Shown: positions 44,506 to 56,660, counted from the stretch's first letter. The stretch is 64,000 nt of DNA from Macrothele yani (GCA_039090855.1 CM076996.1:47272469-47336468), one strand, 5' to 3'. Translations and numbers: made by a program. The notes: generated from the letters alone by a model not told the origin.

Positions 44506-46588
44506 TTTTTGTTAAACTACAAAAAGAGTATATATAGCACGAAGATGACAAGTGTGCGCTACCATTAAGGCCTACGTTCAGAAATCTTGATTAATCATGG
44601 GGTGACGCTGAGCCTACGGAATTCAATGATCTCAGAACACTGTGGTGTAACACGTCAACACTTTTCGGTTCCAAAAGTGGTTACGATCTGTACGGGTCTA
44701 AAGCATTATTCTCAGTACCGAAAAGCACATTTTTTGAAGTACGTTAGAAACCTGACATGTTTGAGAAACGTAACTTTATATACCTTGAAGCAATGAATTA
44801 ACCCTTGCTCTAGATATTAAACAGATGCCATATAATGTTATTCATTGTTGCCTATCTCTCTCGGAAAACTCTTTGTTCAAGATTTCAATTTCATCACTTA
44901 TGCATAGAGAAATTGAGGTAAAAAAGACAAACACAGTTCTGTCACATAAGAGTGTATATAAAAAATGCGGCAATTTTGAAAACCTGGCGTGCGTAGTTTA
45001 TCGATATATGTATTCCACCACCAACTGAACCAAACAAATTATACTTTAACATTTTCGTTCATAATACACTCTGTCGTACGATACCAAATGATAAGAATTT
45101 TTTTTTCTCTCGTTGGAGACCATTTCATTGTTGATAAACATATTCTTTATTGTTAGGTTAAACAACCATCCTTGGAACACAAAACCCCCATCATAGAAAC
45201 AAGACACATATCACGTACGATTCAAACCCAAGCGCTTCACTTAGAAGCTAGTGTAAGTAACCACGCGGACAGTAGGGGATTAATGTGGCTTTTTGTAAAG
45301 TGATGCACTTAGAAAGCGATATGCTCAGAGAGAATCAAAGGTGTTTTACAATAAGACGACTACACTACTTTGTTGCGAGCTAAATAAGTTACAAAAAAGG
45401 CTCCGTGGCATCTACTTTGCTCAATAATTCTGACTAGAGATCTCAATTGAATATCTTGGAAATTTATACAGAATAGGAAATCGATATGGAAACTGACACT
45501 ACAGACATCAAATTTACTGTAGGAAATATATGTATAAATAAATACCGGGGAGGATCACAAAGAGCTCGTTAAGAAAGGGTCCCGTAAGTAATGATGCATT
45601 AATAAATAGTTTCAACGCTAATAACAAACGATCGTGCGAAACTACACGCACGGGTTAGCTCTGCTTTGAAAACTTCTCTCCGTTACGCATAGTAAAAAGA
45701 ATCTGATTAAGATTTACGAGCTCGAGAAATCAGCAAAGGTTGCTGGGAATAAAAAATACATCATTTTTGGGTTAAATATAATGATTGCAGTCCTTTTCAT
45801 TTCTCACATAGATTAATGGGAGATCGACGAGTTTCTACGCCTCGGGTGATTCTATTCTCTTTCTGGCTCACGAAAGAGTTGGGAAGTGTCTCTGTGCCAG
45901 AGGGTCTGATTTTTGTCTTCTGACAGAAGAACTGTTATTAATCACTTACTAGCACGCTGATTCTCACCTCGGGACCCCAGGGATTCTGCAGATACAATCA
46001 GCAATCCCTTAAGGACATTATTCCTCCAAAAATGATTAAGACAGACATCCTCCCCAGGGCAGTGACGCTCTAACATCTCTTTCACATTAATCTACACACA
46101 TGCTCTCCCTCTCTCGCGCAATTCTGGAAGCAGTGGTATTTCAATAATCATTTCGGAGCATGTCTTTTGACCTCGACAAAAGCATTTTGTTTTACTTAAG
46201 AGAGGGTAATAGAGAAGGAATTACTTCAAAAGAACGGCACTTCTGAGAATAATTTAACCAAATAAAATATTCACATATTTTTCAAACACGAATGAAAGAG
46301 TACTTATGCCCTCGATTGAAACAGCAACGGGTCTGAAAACGTCGCCACACAGCCCAAGTGTCTATTCCTACCAGGAAGGAGAAAAACAGTGATTGCATCA
46401 AGCGTAAAATAAGACGCCATTTTACGAAGTATGAGACTGACCCTACTTATAAGAAAGTAGCTCCCAATTTTCGCTCTTAGAACAACCCGAAATTTTTGGA
46501 GCAGAGACGAAAAGAGGAAAATTGCGCATAAGATAAGATGGCCCATATTTGCTTTCCAATATCCTTATGAAATCGCTGGTGGTGGATC
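44506..46588. other. AT-rich, one possible SINE remnant
   Basis: No gene. 45150-45275 resembles a decayed SINE family 1 copy on the minus strand: GTTAAACAACCATCCTTGG, then a B-box-like GGGTTTGAATCG read on the minus strand at 45230-45219. The match is weak. Confidence 0.35.
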
Positions 46589-48024
46589 TACACTGACGGA
46601 AAAAAATCCCAACACCACGAAAAAATAGTTGTAGAGGAATGAAATGGCGTCAATACATTTGTATAAGTAACATATTTATTCGATTAAGGTTTCAAGATCA
46701 CAGCTTATTGTAAGCGCGAGAAGAGCCATTTTAAATGTAAAATGCTGGAACATTCATAACCGGTGTAACCGCCAGAATGTTGAATGCAAGCACGCAAAAG
46801 TTCATGTATTGTGTCGTACAGGTGCTGGATGTCAGTTTGTGGGATGGAGTTCCATGCCTGTTGCACTTGGTCGGTCAATACAGGGACGGTTAATGCTGGT
46901 TGGGGGTGACGCTGGAGTTGTCGTCCAATGATGTCCCATACGTGCTCGATTGGTGAAAGATCTGGTGATCTAGCAGGCCACGGCAACATGTCGACACTCT
47001 GTAGAGCATGTTGGGTTACAACAGCGGTATGCGGGCGAGCGTTATCCTGTTGGAAAACACCCCCTGGATGCTGTTCATGAATGGCAGCACAACAGGTGGA
47101 ATCACCAGACCGAGTACAAGTGTGCCGTCAGTGTGCGTGGGATAACCATGAGAGTGCTTCTGCTGTCATAGGAAATTGCTCCCCAGACCATAACTCCAGG
47201 TGTAGGTCCAGTGTGTCTCGGCCGCAGTTAAGTTGGTTGCAGGCGCTCACCTGGTCTCCTTCTAACCAACACACGGCCATCACTGGCACCCAGGCAGAAC
47301 CGGCTTTCATCAGAAAACACAACAGATCTCCACTCCGTCCTCCAATGAGCTCTAGCTTGACACCACTGACGTCGCAAACGGCAGTGGTTTGGAGTAAGTG
47401 GAATGCACGCTACAGGGCGTCTGGCTCGGAGCTGTCCTTCAAGTAATCGATTTGTAACAGTTCGTTGTGTCACTGTGGTGGCAACTGCAGCTCGAATTGC
47501 TGCCGCAGACGCAGTACGATGCGCCACGGTCATACGCCGTACACGGCGGTCTTCCCTCTCAGTAGTGCCACGTGGCCGGCCAGAACCCGGTCTTCTTGAG
47601 GCAGTACCTTCCCTTGACCACCGCTGCCAACAATCGTGCACAGTGGCTACATTCCTGCCACGTCGTTCTGCAATATTGCGGGAAAAAATCCACCTTCTCG
47701 TAGCCCTATTACACGACCTCGTTCAGACTCCGTGAGCTGTTGATAATGGCTTCTTCGTCTTCTTAAAGGCATTCTTGACTAACATCAACACACTATGTCG
47801 AATCTCAACGATAACTAACACTACAGCGCGTATTTACGTTACAGCGCGTATTTACAGCAAACCTGCTTTGCATGTTCCGAGGCGCGCTACTAGCGCCACA
47901 CGTATGCGCCGAGCGCGAAATTTGCATAGACGTCATCTTAGAGATGTACTCTCACCGCCTACCAACTGTCGTTTATCAAACACAACCCCTTCTTGGTGTT
48001 GGGATTATTTTTTCCGCCAGTGTA
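46589..48024 (-). mobile_element. Tc1-like element, full length, DD32E spacing
   Basis: Ends TACACTGACGGAAAAAAATC and the complement of TACACTGGCGGAAAAAATAA, both beginning with TA. Minus-strand coding: an N-terminal LTESERGRVIGLREG region near 47740-47690; a 138-codon frame 47228-47641 with CWQRWSREGTASRRPGSGRP (HTH and linker) and VVFSDESRFCLGASDGRVLV (first Asp); the second Asp near 47040 (QQDNARPHTAV); and the frame 46705-46989 with LPWPARSPDLSPIEHVWDII. Thirty-two residues separate Asp and Glu. Only a few frameshifts separate it from an intact gene. Confidence 0.92.
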
Positions 48025-48522
48025 TATTCCACACAGCTCATTTAATATCACCTCACATGTACCCTGTAGGGTTGCGATCTAGTAACAGGAGAGGTTATTG
48101 TCATGGTTCTGGAACCATTACTGGAGGATCCCAGCTTATGGCACGGAATATTCTCCACCTGCAAGAATCCATTCGCAGACAGATACGCTGATACCATGAA
48201 GGAGTGCAACTGTCCCACATCCAAGTTCAAATATCGTACAGCATTCGAACAGTGCCCCACTGGTATCAAGGGACCCATGTATGCAGCGAAACACCTGACA
48301 CATCATTATACCACTACCATCAGCCTGCATTTCCGAATCATGGCAATATGGAACTTGCACATTACTGTGCACCCAAATCTTATACTCCCATCAGCGTGAA
48401 ACTTAATCAAGGCGACGTTTTCTTAGTTATTGACTGCTTCGTATTTGTGGATTCACCCATAGCCCAAGCGTCTGTGTTCTTTAGACCAATGCAGCCGCCG
48501 CATTTGCATTGAATGGGCAAAT
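48025..48522. other. no recognised feature
   Basis: A 98-codon plus-strand frame (48103-48399) resembles no family I know. Confidence 0.4.
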
Positions 48523-48524
48523 TA

Positions 48525-49800
48525 TTGGGTTGGTGCGAATGAAATGTCCGGCAAAGGACCAGCACACGTGGACGGCGAGAACGGAAAAGTAGGACACCTT
48601 ACCCAGGCAAAATAATTCCTCTCGGCATCGACACATAGTTGCTATCTGTCCGGCAAGGCCATGATCCCGGAACGAAAAAAAGTCTTGTGGCTGGGACCCG
48701 AAGAAGTCATCAACTGCACGTTGAACCTCGTTGTCTGTCGTGAACTCTTTCCCCCAACAGGAAGTGATCTAGGCGACGAAGCAGATGATAGTCTGTCGGA
48801 GACATGTCTGGGAAATAAGCAGGATGAGACAATGCTCCATAGCGCAAGTCACATTCGTTTGTTGTGAGACATGACTGCGGGCGTTGTCTTGGAGCAGAAG
48901 AACACCATGTCTGTTGACCAAAGCCGGTTGTTTCTTCAGAAATTTCCGGTGCATCTGGTATAATTCAGCACAATAACGTTCTGCACTGATAGTTTGGCCT
49001 GTTGCTAAGAAACTCCAATGAATTATCCAGGTTGTGGACCACAAGACAAAGATCATCATCTTCTTGGTGTGTAGGGGTGGCTTAGGATGCCATCCAGCAA
49101 GCTGGGCCTTGCTTAACCATTGAACAGATCGTTTTCGATTATCATAAAGGACAAACTTAGGTGACGATTCGATGCAGTAGAGGTTCCTGTTTGTTGCTGG
49201 AGAACATCAAAGTGCAGACTTCCAAACGCCTAGTTTTGTTGGCAGTTGTCAACTCATGCGGCAGCCACATGTCCAGCTTTTTGACCTTACCCAGCGCAGA
49301 CAGATGCCGAATAACTGTCGTGTGGTGGACACCTAACTCTGCCGCTATCTCAAGACACGTTTTTCGGAGGTCCGCTTCAACCACACGTAACAGAACATCG
49401 TCAGAAACAGCAACAAGTCGGTGACCACGTGCTTCGCTTTGCAGGTCCGTATCTCCGCTTCGAAACGTCCCAAACCATCGCAGAATGGTTCGTTCGTTGG
49501 CGGCTGTATTCTCCCCAAACGCTTTGTTAACGTTTCGAGCGGCAATTCCTGCATAATACCCTAGTTTAAATTCATACAGGAAGATGACTCTCAAACCCGG
49601 CGTCTGCATGTTTCCATTACAAGCCACGTTACGTCCAAACAAACCACGCCTGAACCTTGTTTTTCACACACGTGCTAGCTATTTATAGTAACTATGTGAC
49701 GTAATACCCGGAACACCTGTGGATGGTTCCATTCTGCAGCGGGTTGGGGGCCTGTCTCCCCTGCTCGTTCGCGCCGGACATTTCATCCGCACCAACCACA
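48525..49800 (-). mobile_element. mariner element, full length
   Basis: Left end TTGGGTTGGTGCGAATGAAA, then TGTCCGGC; right end GCCGGACATTTCATCCGCAC, then CAACC: inverted repeats of about 28 bp with one or two differences. TA precedes the left end (48523-48524); the right TA is mutated. The length of about 1.28 kb is standard. Confidence 0.9.
48769..49642 (-). pseudogene. mariner transposase, two frames
   Basis: 49157-49642 gives the N-terminal part: FGENTAANERTILRWFGTFR, DVLLRVVEADLRKTCLEIA (HTH regions), KVKKLDMWLPHELTTANKT (the WVPHEL motif), and LLHRIVT just before the first Asp. 48769-49059 continues with GQTISAERYC, QPALVNRHGVLLLQDNARSH (second Asp). The third Asp region is scrambled by a frameshift near 48810. 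It belongs to the DD34D mariners. Confidence 0.85.
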
Positions 49801-49829
49801 CTGACTTACTAACGCGTTACTCCACATTT

Positions 49830-50960
49830 TTCACTCATAGAAACAACCAGACGTCTTCATACGGACTCAATGAGGTGTTGAAAACACGGAAGTGGTATTG
49901 CCTGTATGTAGCGAGGACAGCCTATCGTGTACAGTATCCACCGTTGCCGGCGGGAGTGGGAAAGCTTGAACAGATCTCTCCAATTCGTCCCACAAATTTA
50001 CAATGGCGTTGAGGTATGGCGATTGAGATCGCTATTCGAGTGCGGCTAACTCATCTGAATGCTCCTCGAGCCAATCGCAAAGTAAACGGTGTGGCGTTGT
50101 CCTGTTGAAAAATGGCATCATGGTGTGGAAAGAGATTCGTTACTGGCGGGTATGTATGGTTCGGTGAGGATGTTGATGTTGACATACCTTGTGCCATTGA
50201 CTAAGGTCTCGACTGGTACGCGGAGTCCGAAGGAAGTCCATGTTAAGGCACCCCAAACTGTTACGCCGCCTCCACCAGCCAGTATGACCCCAACTCGGCA
50301 AGCTGTGTCCATCACCTCGTGTGGTTTACGCCACACATGCACCCTCTCATCGACGTGATAGAGTTGACACTGTGATTCGTCAGACCAGATGGCGTGTTTC
50401 AGTCCTCCGCACTCCAGTTGTAATAAGCCTTTGCAAACTGCGGCTTAATCTCCCGGTGCTTTGCAGTCAAGAACGGGAAGTGGTGTTTATGTCGACTGCC
50501 ATAGCCCATTTCCCCCATTGGTACGACGGATAGTCTTTGTGCATAAGCTTGTGGAGACGCCCTGGTTAATTTCCGATGTTATCTACTCCGCGGAAACAAT
50601 GCGATTCCTTGTAATGATGCAGGACAGTCTTGGTCAACTCGAAAATCAATTGCACGTTTGCGGCAACATTTCTCCTGTTGGTTAGAAGTTTTTCCGTATT
50701 TAACGTTGTCTTAGCATACACGTGTGACCGTTTAACTTTGAATTCCCAACAGTTCAGCAGTTGCGGTGATTGAACAACAGGCTTTCTTTGCGGCTACTAT
50801 CTTGACACGGTCTAACTGACGTCGCTGCCTTTACCCATGATTACTTTTCCGTGACTGGTTTCCAAAGGGGTATGCTTCATTTTTAGGCATTGCGAGTTAC
50901 AGTCCCCCACGTAACTGGACACATACTTCTGCTGTGCATACTGTTACCAGGGGGTATGTA
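49830..50960 (-). mobile_element. Tc1-like element, decayed
   Basis: Minus strand: a degraded N-terminus (50870-50500), LKHAIWSDESQCQLYHVDER with the first Asp (50400-50340), VHVWRKPHEVMDTACRVGV, GGGVTVWGALTWTSFGLRVP (50270-50215), then across frameshifts a SPYLNAIVNLWDELER-like stretch near 50030-49980, where the catalytic Glu has become Val. A possible end repeat is the complement of GGACAAATTATTACATACCC at 50941-50983. The other end was not found. Confidence 0.7.
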
Positions 50961-51412
50961 ATAATTTGTCCTTTCAATGCCGTTTTCGTTCATAGGAAAG
51001 AAACCCGGTTAGATTATCCGCTGCCAAACCCATCATTAACATGATATAACGAATTCTCCTGTCTGATGCATTTCTTTTCCTGCTGCCGTTGTATTCGGCT
51101 GCTGTTTGACAATCTGTAATCCGTTTATTTATTTTGAAGGAACGCTATTAGCATAGTCAGTCACCAACAAGCTGTTTTTTCGAATACAGGACAGCATTTA
51201 GCTGGATGCATTTTAGGTCCATATAGACACGTGGAAACTCCCAGCAACAGTTTCCAAGATACTCGCATCAGACCTTCCGTCGCGCTGGACAACATGACGT
51301 TGAAAATAGGTCATATTCTTTCGTCATGTCTTTTAGCGAACACCCACCACCTCTAGGTATCTTGTCCTTCTGTTTTAAATATCATTGTAGTAAACCACAT
51401 ACGATGTTGTCA
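50961..51412. other. no recognised feature
   Basis: No gene recognised between the Tc1 remnant and the MITE. Confidence 0.4.
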
Positions 51413-51416
51413 CTAA

Positions 51417-52005
51417 CCCTTTAACCGCCTGGAACGAATTAACTAGGTGTTAACAAAATACGCTGAAATCAGCTCCAACGAATATATTCGCTGTCTAAGA
51501 AGTGGGCCGAACGCGAGAGGAACGAGTGAACCTGAGCAACAGAAAGCGTTGCCTTTACCTTAGTTTTGTCATTCTAAGTGGATCATTTCGGGGGGGGGGG
51601 GCATGATGGTCATTAATCATTCCTGTCTGATTGCCTTTTTCGCTAATAACGCTATAAAAAAGGGGCGATGAACCTAAGAACGAAGAGAAAAGATGTTTGA
51701 GTAACTTGTTTCTATCCAGTGGCATGATGTCCGTGTCCAGGGACTACTCCTTTCGAATCATTCCTTGCGTAATGGAACAAAGAATAAAGGACTATAAGGA
51801 AATCCGACTACATACTGTAAAACTAAGGACTGTAAGGGAGTATTTATACCCAACGACAGATTTATAGTCGATACTCCTGAGATGAAATTGGGAAAGAAAT
51901 TGTTTGGCCATAACTTTCGTATAACACGGTGAACACTTATGTTTGAGGAGCGCAGGAAAATTAGGGCAACTTTTGGTTCAGGTACATCGGTCGCTTATTA
52001 AAGGG
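51417..52005. mobile_element. piggyBac-like MITE, copy 2
   Basis: Ends CCCTTTAACCGCC (51417-51429) and GCTTATTAAAGGG (51993-52005). Both flanks read CTAA (51413-51416, 52006-52009) rather than TTAA. The interior is homologous to copy 1 in the opposite orientation (GCTGATTTCAGC, TGAGTAACTTGTTTC, CCAGTGGCATGATG). No coding capacity. A run of 10 G lies at 51592-51601. Confidence 0.8.
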
Positions 52006-52017
52006 CTAAAGCGGAGC

Positions 52018-52092
52018 AGTTTTTGTCTGTTTGTTTGTTTGTTTGTTTTCTTTAGTTTGGGTATTTGACGAGTAGCGTGAGCAACAGTAATC
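52018..52092 (-). mobile_element. SINE family 1, 5'-truncated
   Basis: Only the 3' end remains: the (TTTG)n tail at 52027-52050 and GTGAGCAACAG near 52077-52087, which matches the block next to the tail in other copies. Confidence 0.5.
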
Positions 52093-52099
52093 TGCGACA

Positions 52100-52500
52100 G
52101 ACAGCGACACGTTGTTCCGCATGTCGGGTTGTCTACTCATGGGAAACAAATCCATGGTGTCTGGTGGAGAAACCATGCTGGCGCAGGTGACGAACGATGG
52201 TGGATTGGGAAGACCCCACCTCAGCTGCCAGTCGTACTGTTCAAGTACAGGCGTTCGCTGTCACAGATTCGACCAGAGTGTTAGGGTTGATGGTGGTTAG
52301 TCGACCTGCCCCTGACATGTCTTCGAGACTGGTGTCCCCAGCAATGAAACGCTGGAACCATTTTCGTCCAGTGCTGCTGTCAGACCAGGGTGTCAGCGTT
52401 TGTGATCGTCGGACATCCTGATCTCGGTTTGTCTTCGAAACTGGTAACCCCAGCATTGAAACGCCGGAACCATTTTCGATCAGTGATTGCTGTTAACCAC
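52100..52500 (-). pseudogene. mariner transposase, N-terminal fragment
   Basis: Minus strand: TGRKWFQRFIAGDTSLEDMS, then GAGRLTTINPNTLVESV (52350-52265), equivalent to the mariner WF.RF..GD.SLED..RSGRP segment, then QLAAEVGSSQSTIV-like sequence near 52230-52190. A partial duplication of the CAGCAATGAAACGCTGGAAC segment (52340 and 52452) lies within it. The catalytic domain is absent. Confidence 0.7.
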
Positions 52501-52839
52501 TTCCCCGCCTTCAATTGCACACAATTATTTCGCTGCTGCAGCATTTAACCCTTTTTCCAATAATGGCGTAGGAGCACCAAACACCACGTTTATCGACTTC
52601 CATCCTCTGCTGACCTGGCTATGCAGTGTGGCTCGGTGCCGAATGTCATCATCTTCGTGTGTTCCCCGTTATCGCGGTATCCAGTCGACGTTGGCGCACA
52701 ATTCACATAGGAATTGAGGCACAACATATTGCGTAGCTCAAAACTTGACGAGCTTCTGACTCAATCTGGTATTTATATACACTGAGGTACACCAGTCTAA
52801 TACTTGGTAGGTCCCCCACGGAAGCGCAGGACTGCAGAA

Positions 52840-53925
52840 ATACGACGGAGCATAGACTTCACTAGCTTCTGGAAATATGCTGTAGGCAATGCACACCATA
52901 CTTCCAGCAGAGCGTTTCACGATTCAGGTGTATTTCGACGTCTCGGATTCCTGTGTTCCATAGCGCGTTGCATGGTATCCCAAATGTGTTCTGGCACGTT
53001 CAGATCTGGGGACTTGGGTGGGAACGGCAACACCCCAAACTCAGATGAATGTTCCTCTAACCATAATGTGGCTTCCCGACACCTGTGTGGAGGTGCATTG
53101 TCCTGTTTAAAAAACAGGCCAATGTGGCTTCCCGACACTTGTGTGGAGATGCATTGTCCTGTTGGAACAGGCCCAACCCATCGGCATGAATGCAGGACAT
53201 GAACGGGTGTACCTCGTCAGAAAGGATGCGCACATAGCGTTGGGCTGTCACAGACGTTTGTAGACGTACCAGGGGTCTCAGTGAAGTCCAGCTAAACACC
53301 CCAAATACCATTACGGACCCCCACCAGTCGGTGCAGTTCCCTGTTGACATGCGGGATCCATGACTTCATGGGGTTTGCGCAACACACGAATCCTTCCATC
53401 TGCCCGATACAGTTGGAAACGCGATTCGTCAGACCAGGCTACTTGTTTCCAGTCATCAAGTGTCCAGTGGCGGTGTTGCCGTGCCCAAGCAAGGCGCATA
53501 GCTCTGTGTCGTGCACCCATCAAGGGGACTCGAGTTGGGCGTTGGCTCCCTAAGCCCATATCGGGAATGGTACGTTGCACAGTCCGGACGCTGATGCTTG
53601 TTGAGGCTCCAGCTTTGAATTCCGATGATATCTGCGAGAGTGCTGCACGCCTATCACGTGAAATGATTCTTGACAGTCGACGATGGTCACGTTCACCCAG
53701 TGTCTTTTTACGGCCACACTGGTATCGTAGGTTGGAAATATTGCCGGAATTCTTGTAGACACGGTACACCCTTGCAATGGTCGTCCGTGAAAATCCGAAC
53801 TTCCTTTCTACCTCCGAAATACTACGGCCTATCTCAAGAGCGCCAACTATGACACCGCGTTGAAAATCGCTTAAATCGTTATTACTTGTCATTTCCATGC
53901 CGAAAACAGCTCTGACAGCTGGCAA
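52840..53925 (-). pseudogene. Tc1-like DD36E transposase with a duplicated catalytic segment
   Basis: 53311-53925: LSDFQRGVIVGALEIGRSIS (first helix region), FGFSRTTIARVYRVY, GRKKTLGERD linker, RRAALSQISSEFKAG, SVRTVQRTIPDMG, then WSDESRFQLYRADGRIRVLR (first Asp) and MDPACQQGTAP. 53057-53350: GSVMVFGVFSWTSLRPLV and GLGLFQQDNASPHKCREATL. 52917-53138: GLFFKQDNAPPHRCREATLW, then KSPDLNVPEHIWDTM with the Glu, 36 residues after the Asp. The second Asp motif therefore occurs twice because of a 56-bp tandem duplication, which breaks the frame. Confidence 0.88.
53065..53176. repeat. 56-bp tandem duplication across the catalytic motif
   Basis: Period 56: 53065-53120 and 53121-53176, with a few differences between copies (CCTGTG/CTTGTG, GGTGC/GATGC, TTTAAAA/TTGG). 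Confidence 0.92.
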
Positions 53926-54041
53926 CTATGTCTATCGCTTTATATACGCACTGGCGGACGCAACCGAGTACGCGCATAGGTGACGTTGCTATATATTTTG
54001 CATAAGCTCGTCTGTACCAGTTTTTCTGGCACTTCGGTGTA

Positions 54042-55559
54042 CATTTGTAAGGATTTACGTTTGAAAGATCTGAAGGTGTTAATTTTCAGCCTTACGTTTA
54101 CTGAAAAAGCTAAATAATTAAACATCTTTAAGGGAAGACTGTTTTCACTAAAGGATGTTTGTAAAGACTTAACGATACTCAAGGCACTATTACAGCTACA
54201 CATGTTTCCTGAAATCTCATCTGCTAATTAAGTATAAAGCAGCTGCGAATCGCGCTTCTCATTGTCAGTTACTTAACGAAAATTTCGCGACTGTTTAATG
54301 ATAATCGGCAATGTCAGAACTACGTTTCATTTCACTAATTTATATTTCATTTTGTTACCTTTTTTCACTTCGCTTTTCATACCAGGTCTGAAGTTATTAT
54401 CATGGATGTTTCAAACAAACAGAGAATAAAAATATATTCGCATTTTTTAACATCAAATAATTACTTTTTCATGTATGAGAACAAATACGTCATGGAAATA
54501 TTTCTTCGACTTGTTTTTTTAGTTACAGGAGATATGTTTTTCAAAATTTCCAAACTATAAAACCCTCTCCCTTTTTGCGATTATAGACCACACAAACAAA
54601 CTTTCAAACACTTTACTTGTGTTCAGCACGTTTCTTTAAATTAATCACATTTAAATCTCAAACGCCTTATAAATGACAATCTGTCTTTTCAAAGGAGTTT
54701 CAGAAATAAGGAGCGAGCTTACGAAATGAGCAGGTCGTAATGAAAAAACATTACCCTCACAGGTTCTCTGCTATAAAGCAATAGGGATAATCTAAAAGCT
54801 AGATTCAAATACTGTATGACAACATTATATTAGTAGGAGTTCTTTGTAAGCGAACCTTTTCTTGAATATTTAATCACATTCTATGGCATTCCTTTCGAGA
54901 GAAACAGAAAAAAAGGTAAAGAGATTGAGAAAAGATAAAACAAAATTTGAACATTGCTTCCGCTTGGAAACAATTACCGAAAATTGAATTTTTGCATTCA
55001 ATTTTTTCGGTACAGCATAATCCTCCAAACGCGCTCCGCAACTTTTCCGATTTTTTTAGGAACTAACAAGGGTAAAAAAGTTTCTTTCTATCTGAAGATC
55101 TGAGTTCCCGAACAAAAACATAAATAGAAAAATAATGAAAATAAAAGCAGTAAACCACAAAAACCACAAAGCTCGTACCGCAAAAAGGAGGAGATTAAAA
55201 GAATATTGGAGCACAAGAATGTAAGAAGATTACGAGCGTTCGTCCCCTTAGGGGAATTTAATCCGTAATGAAGTGGGCACTTACGGATTAGAGATCAAAG
55301 GAATCAAACAATAATAATCAAGAAAATTATTTCGTCGAGAAGAGGGCAGGATAGGATGCTTATGATATGGAACTTATTTTGTTTCCACCGCACATCCAGT
55401 GTAAGAGACGACAAAGCAAGGATGAGAATGCAAAAAAAAAAAAAAGGTAAAAAAATAATTAAGAATATGTACATCCCCCAAGCAAAGGGAAAATAAGAGT
55501 GAAACAAAGAACAAATCCTTTTTTCAGCTATTATTGGTGCTTTCTCCCAGGTTTGTCAC
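54042..55559. other. AT-rich, no recognised feature
   Basis: Very AT-rich with an A run at 55432-55445. No gene found. Confidence 0.45.
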
Positions 55560-56660
55560 TTTTTTGTATTACACACTAGCTGAATTGTCCGGTGTTGCTC
55601 GGGAAAATTTACGGAATGAACCGCACCTAATACAGTATTCCATTTCTTCATTGAATTTGAATTTTATTCTCGGAAGAGTCTTTAGGCACACAGTATTTTT
55701 AGTTTTTCTGTTTGTTTTTTGTTGTTTACTTACCTTCAGTTTCAATGCTGAATTGTGTTGCAGTTCTTCACTGGAAAGCACTTGTCACAAAAAAATTCAA
55801 TTCTTGCACTTATCACAACAAAAAGCGTTAAATTCGAATTCCAAATAAAAAAATAAAAAATGGAATTTTTTACGAAAATTTTGTTTGGGGGGTGCCTTGA
55901 CCCCGGGCTCCGACACCTTCCAAACATCATCTACGGTCTATGTTAGAGTACCATGAGATAGTATACCAAATTTGGTGGTTCTAAATTGAAAACTGCAGAA
56001 CAACAAAAAGTATTAAATTCGAATTCAAAATGAAAAAGTAAAAAGTGGAAATTTTTACAAAATTTTGTATGGGGGCCCCTTGACCCGGGGCTCCGGCTCG
56101 ATAGTATAGCAAATTTGGTGGTTCTCAATTGGAAACTGTAGATTTGCATAGCGGACAAACAAACAAACAATAAAATCGAATTCAAAATGGAAAAGTAAAA
56201 AATGGAAGTTTTTACGAAAATTTTGTATGGAGGGGTCCCTTGACCCCGGGTTCCAACTCCTTCCAAAAGCCGTCTACGGTCTAAGTTAGAGTACCATGAG
56301 ATACTATACCAACTCAAAATAAAAAAGTAAAAAATGGAAGTTTTTACGAAAATTTTGTATGGAGGGGTCCCTTGACCCCGGGTTCCAACTCCTTCCAAAA
56401 GCCGTCTACGGTCTAAGTTAGAGTACCATGAGATACTATACCAACTCAAAATAAAAAAGTAAAAAATGGAAATTTTTACGAACATTTTGTATGGGGTTAT
56501 ATCTTGCCCCTGAGCTCCGACCCCTTTCAAAAACCGTCTACGGTCTAAGTTAGTGTACCATGAGATAATATATACCAAATTTGGTGGTTCTAAATTGAAA
56601 AGTGGAGATTTGCGTAGCGGACACACAAACATTCAACTTTATAAATTAGATGGAGGCCGA
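55560..56660. repeat. complex repeat with CTTGACCCCGGG modules
   Basis: Starts near ACACTAGCTGAATTGTCCGG and ends GCGTAGCGGACACACAAACA. It contains five modules of the order AAGTAAAAAATGGAA, TTTTTACGAAAATTTTGTATGG, CCTTGACCCCGGGCTCC, CGTCTACGGTCTAAGTTAGA, ACCATGAGATA, some followed by AAATTTGGTGGTTCTAAATTG. The module layout is uneven, as if a dispersed repeat had undergone internal duplications. The 229-codon minus-strand frame (55943-56632) crosses several modules and is a by-product. Confidence 0.75.
56195..56458. repeat. 132-bp perfect tandem duplication
   Basis: 56195-56326 and 56327-56458 are identical by eye over the full 132 bp. The length is a multiple of three, which keeps the minus-strand frame open. 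Confidence 0.93.

Larger units (their letters stand above)
52778..54041 (-). mobile_element. Tc1-like element, full length, DD36E spacing
   Basis: Left end TACACTGAGGTACACCAGTC (worn) and right end, read inward, TACACCGAAGTGCCAGAAAA, flanked by TA. It shares its terminal repeat with the element at 9297-10456. The minus strand encodes a 204-codon N-terminal frame (53311-53925) and the catalytic C-terminal half in two frames. Confidence 0.9.

Noticed and set aside
48103..48399. 98-codon frame between a Tc1 and a mariner as a small host gene
   Set aside because: No recognisable motif and no supporting signals.
55943..56632. 229-codon minus-strand protein
   Set aside because: It runs through duplicated modules (132 bp, a multiple of three) of a dispersed repeat; no domain is recognisable.
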